Below are positions 63,488 to 64,000 of a stretch of 64,000 nucleotides of DNA, piece after piece. Positions within the stretch are counted from its first letter, which is position 1. Each line of letters opens with the position of its first letter. The translations under genes were made by a program, and so were the position numbers. The stretch lies in NCBI GenBank assembly GCA_009924735.1, contig RFQZ01000002.1, forward strand, positions 1 through 64,000, given 5' to 3'. The DNA is from Flavobacteriia bacterium (GTDB taxonomy: Bacteria > Bacteroidota > Bacteroidia > Flavobacteriales_D > Crocinitomicaceae). The notes under the pieces are model-generated. The model searched no databases. It was not told the DNA's origin and worked only from the letters and a program-made list of their open reading frames with translations.

Positions 63488-63930
63488 TGACAGTTCGTGT
63501 TGCCACGCCAAGCGATGTACTTGCCATTCATGAAATGATTGTTGAATTGGCCATCTTTGAGCGAGAAGAAGATGCGGTGATCAATACACCAGAATCCTTA
63601 CATGAAGATCTTTTTGAACGCCAGATTTGTCACGCATGGATAGCTGAAGTGGATCAAAATCCAGTTGCCTTTGCATTGTATTACTTTGCTTATTCTACCT
63701 GGAAGGGCCCCATTCTTTACCTTGAGGATTTGTATGTAAAAGAAACGCATCGCAAGAGTGGAATAGGGCAGGTTCTCTTCAACAAGATAGTTGAAATCGC
63801 GAAAGAGGCTGGGGTGAAAAGAATGGATTGGCAGGTTCTTGCGTGGAATGCATCCGCCATAGCCTTCTACCAAAAAAACAAATCAATTTTAGACGATGAA
63901 TGGATCAATGGCAGGTTGTTTTTTGAGTAA
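63487..63930 (+). CDS. GNAT-family N-acetyltransferase
   Basis: The 147-residue protein is a single GNAT domain. The acetyl-CoA-binding loop is KETHRKSGIGQVLFNK (with R-x-x-G-x-G), preceded by LYLEDLYV and followed by WNASAIAFYQK. It resembles diamine or thialysine acetyltransferases. The substrate is not known. Its ATG overlaps the sprA stop codon by one base, making it the last clear gene of the sucA run. Confidence 0.9.
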   Translation: MTVRVATPSDVLAIHEMIVELAIFEREEDAVINTPESLHEDLFERQICHAWIAEVDQNPVAFALYYFAYSTWKGPILYLEDLYVKETHRKSGIGQVLFNKIVEIAKEAGVKRMDWQVLAWNASAIAFYQKNKSILDDEWINGRLFFE

Positions 63931-64000
63931 GCTGATTCTTTTTTTAGTTTTATTTCCTCAAACTGACCTCGCTCAAACGCTCGAAGATTCCATTCCAATG
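63908..64000 (+). CDS. 5' end of a secreted protein, cut by the window edge
   Basis: A frame from the ATG at 63908 (or a TTG at 63923) is open to the edge. Its 31 residues read as a signal peptide: a hydrophobic stretch LILFLVLFPQT followed by DLAQTLEDS. It overlaps the 3' end of the GNAT gene by 23 bases if the ATG is used, and by 8 if the TTG is. The product cannot be identified. Confidence 0.5.
   Translation, partial: MAGCFLSKLILFLVLFPQTDLAQTLEDSIPM

Noticed and set aside
1-64000. tRNA, rRNA or riboswitch genes
   Set aside because: Intergenic spaces are short and I found no cloverleaf-like or known RNA-element sequence in them; small RNAs cannot be excluded by eye.

Overview
The window is bacterial chromosome from a gliding-type member of the Bacteroidota, most likely order Flavobacteriales (Crocinitomicaceae/Cryomorphaceae-like, judged from gene content only). 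Evidence: SprA, a PorP/SprF protein, SprB-repeat adhesins with type B C-terminal sorting domains, a giant adhesin with a type A sorting tail, HU/SPOR and GLPGLI-type proteins, and perfect TAnnTTTG boxes, the -7 element typical of this phylum. The DNA is moderately AT-rich and densely coded. I see no rRNA, tRNA, CRISPR array, transposase or integrase.

Layout. 1-6431 (minus): an HU/SPOR membrane protein cut by the left edge, kdsB, and two tandem paralogous TonB-dependent receptors. 6479-12971: dprA, a DgkA-type kinase, a 1.25-kb-residue PKD protein exported by the type IX secretion system (T9SS), rnhA and ruvC. 12976-23084 (plus): a closely spaced run with a flippase-like membrane protein, a GT2 glycosyltransferase, a low-molecular-weight phosphatase, an RsmI-like methylase, an orphan urocanase, a methyltransferase, an MbnP-like protein with its di-haem peroxidase partner, a SUFU-like protein, an EamA transporter and a GLPGLI-type protein. 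23085-33448 (minus): a surface-adhesin operon of a small unknown secreted protein, two SprB-like proteins, SprF/PorP and an OmpA-type protein. 33621-45355 (plus): a 2464-residue adhesin, an S9 peptidase and an aldehyde dehydrogenase. 45359-47212 (minus): NifU-type protein, Mrp ATPase and a lipoprotein. 47261-49240: a fatty acid desaturase lying between a dead 5' fragment and an intact copy of a DUF423 gene. 49298-63930 (plus): sucA, sucB, maeB, ruvA, sprA and a GNAT gene in one tight run, followed by the start of another secreted protein.

How it fits together. T9SS dominates: sprA encodes the outer-membrane translocon, sprF/porP and the OmpA protein are secretion and attachment partners, and at least four large proteins (possibly a fifth, the MbnP-like one) carry recognisable or possible T9SS C-terminal signals. 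The rest is housekeeping: Kdo activation, recombination (dprA, ruvC, ruvA), TCA cycle and NADPH supply (sucAB, maeB) and Fe-S carriers (mrp, nifU).

The most interesting signals are (1) a 1.5-kb desaturase segment inserted in the 5' end of a DUF423 gene, bounded by a 99-bp direct repeat with 3 mismatches, with no recombinase inside; (2) an MbnP/MbnH-like copper-protein/di-haem-enzyme pair outside any methanobactin locus, with a T9SS-like tail on the MbnP homologue; (3) an RCC1 propeller that seems nested inside an Ig-like repeat of the giant adhesin; and (4) an unrecognised small secreted protein heading the SprB-like operon. All calls come from reading the sequence; no database search was possible.
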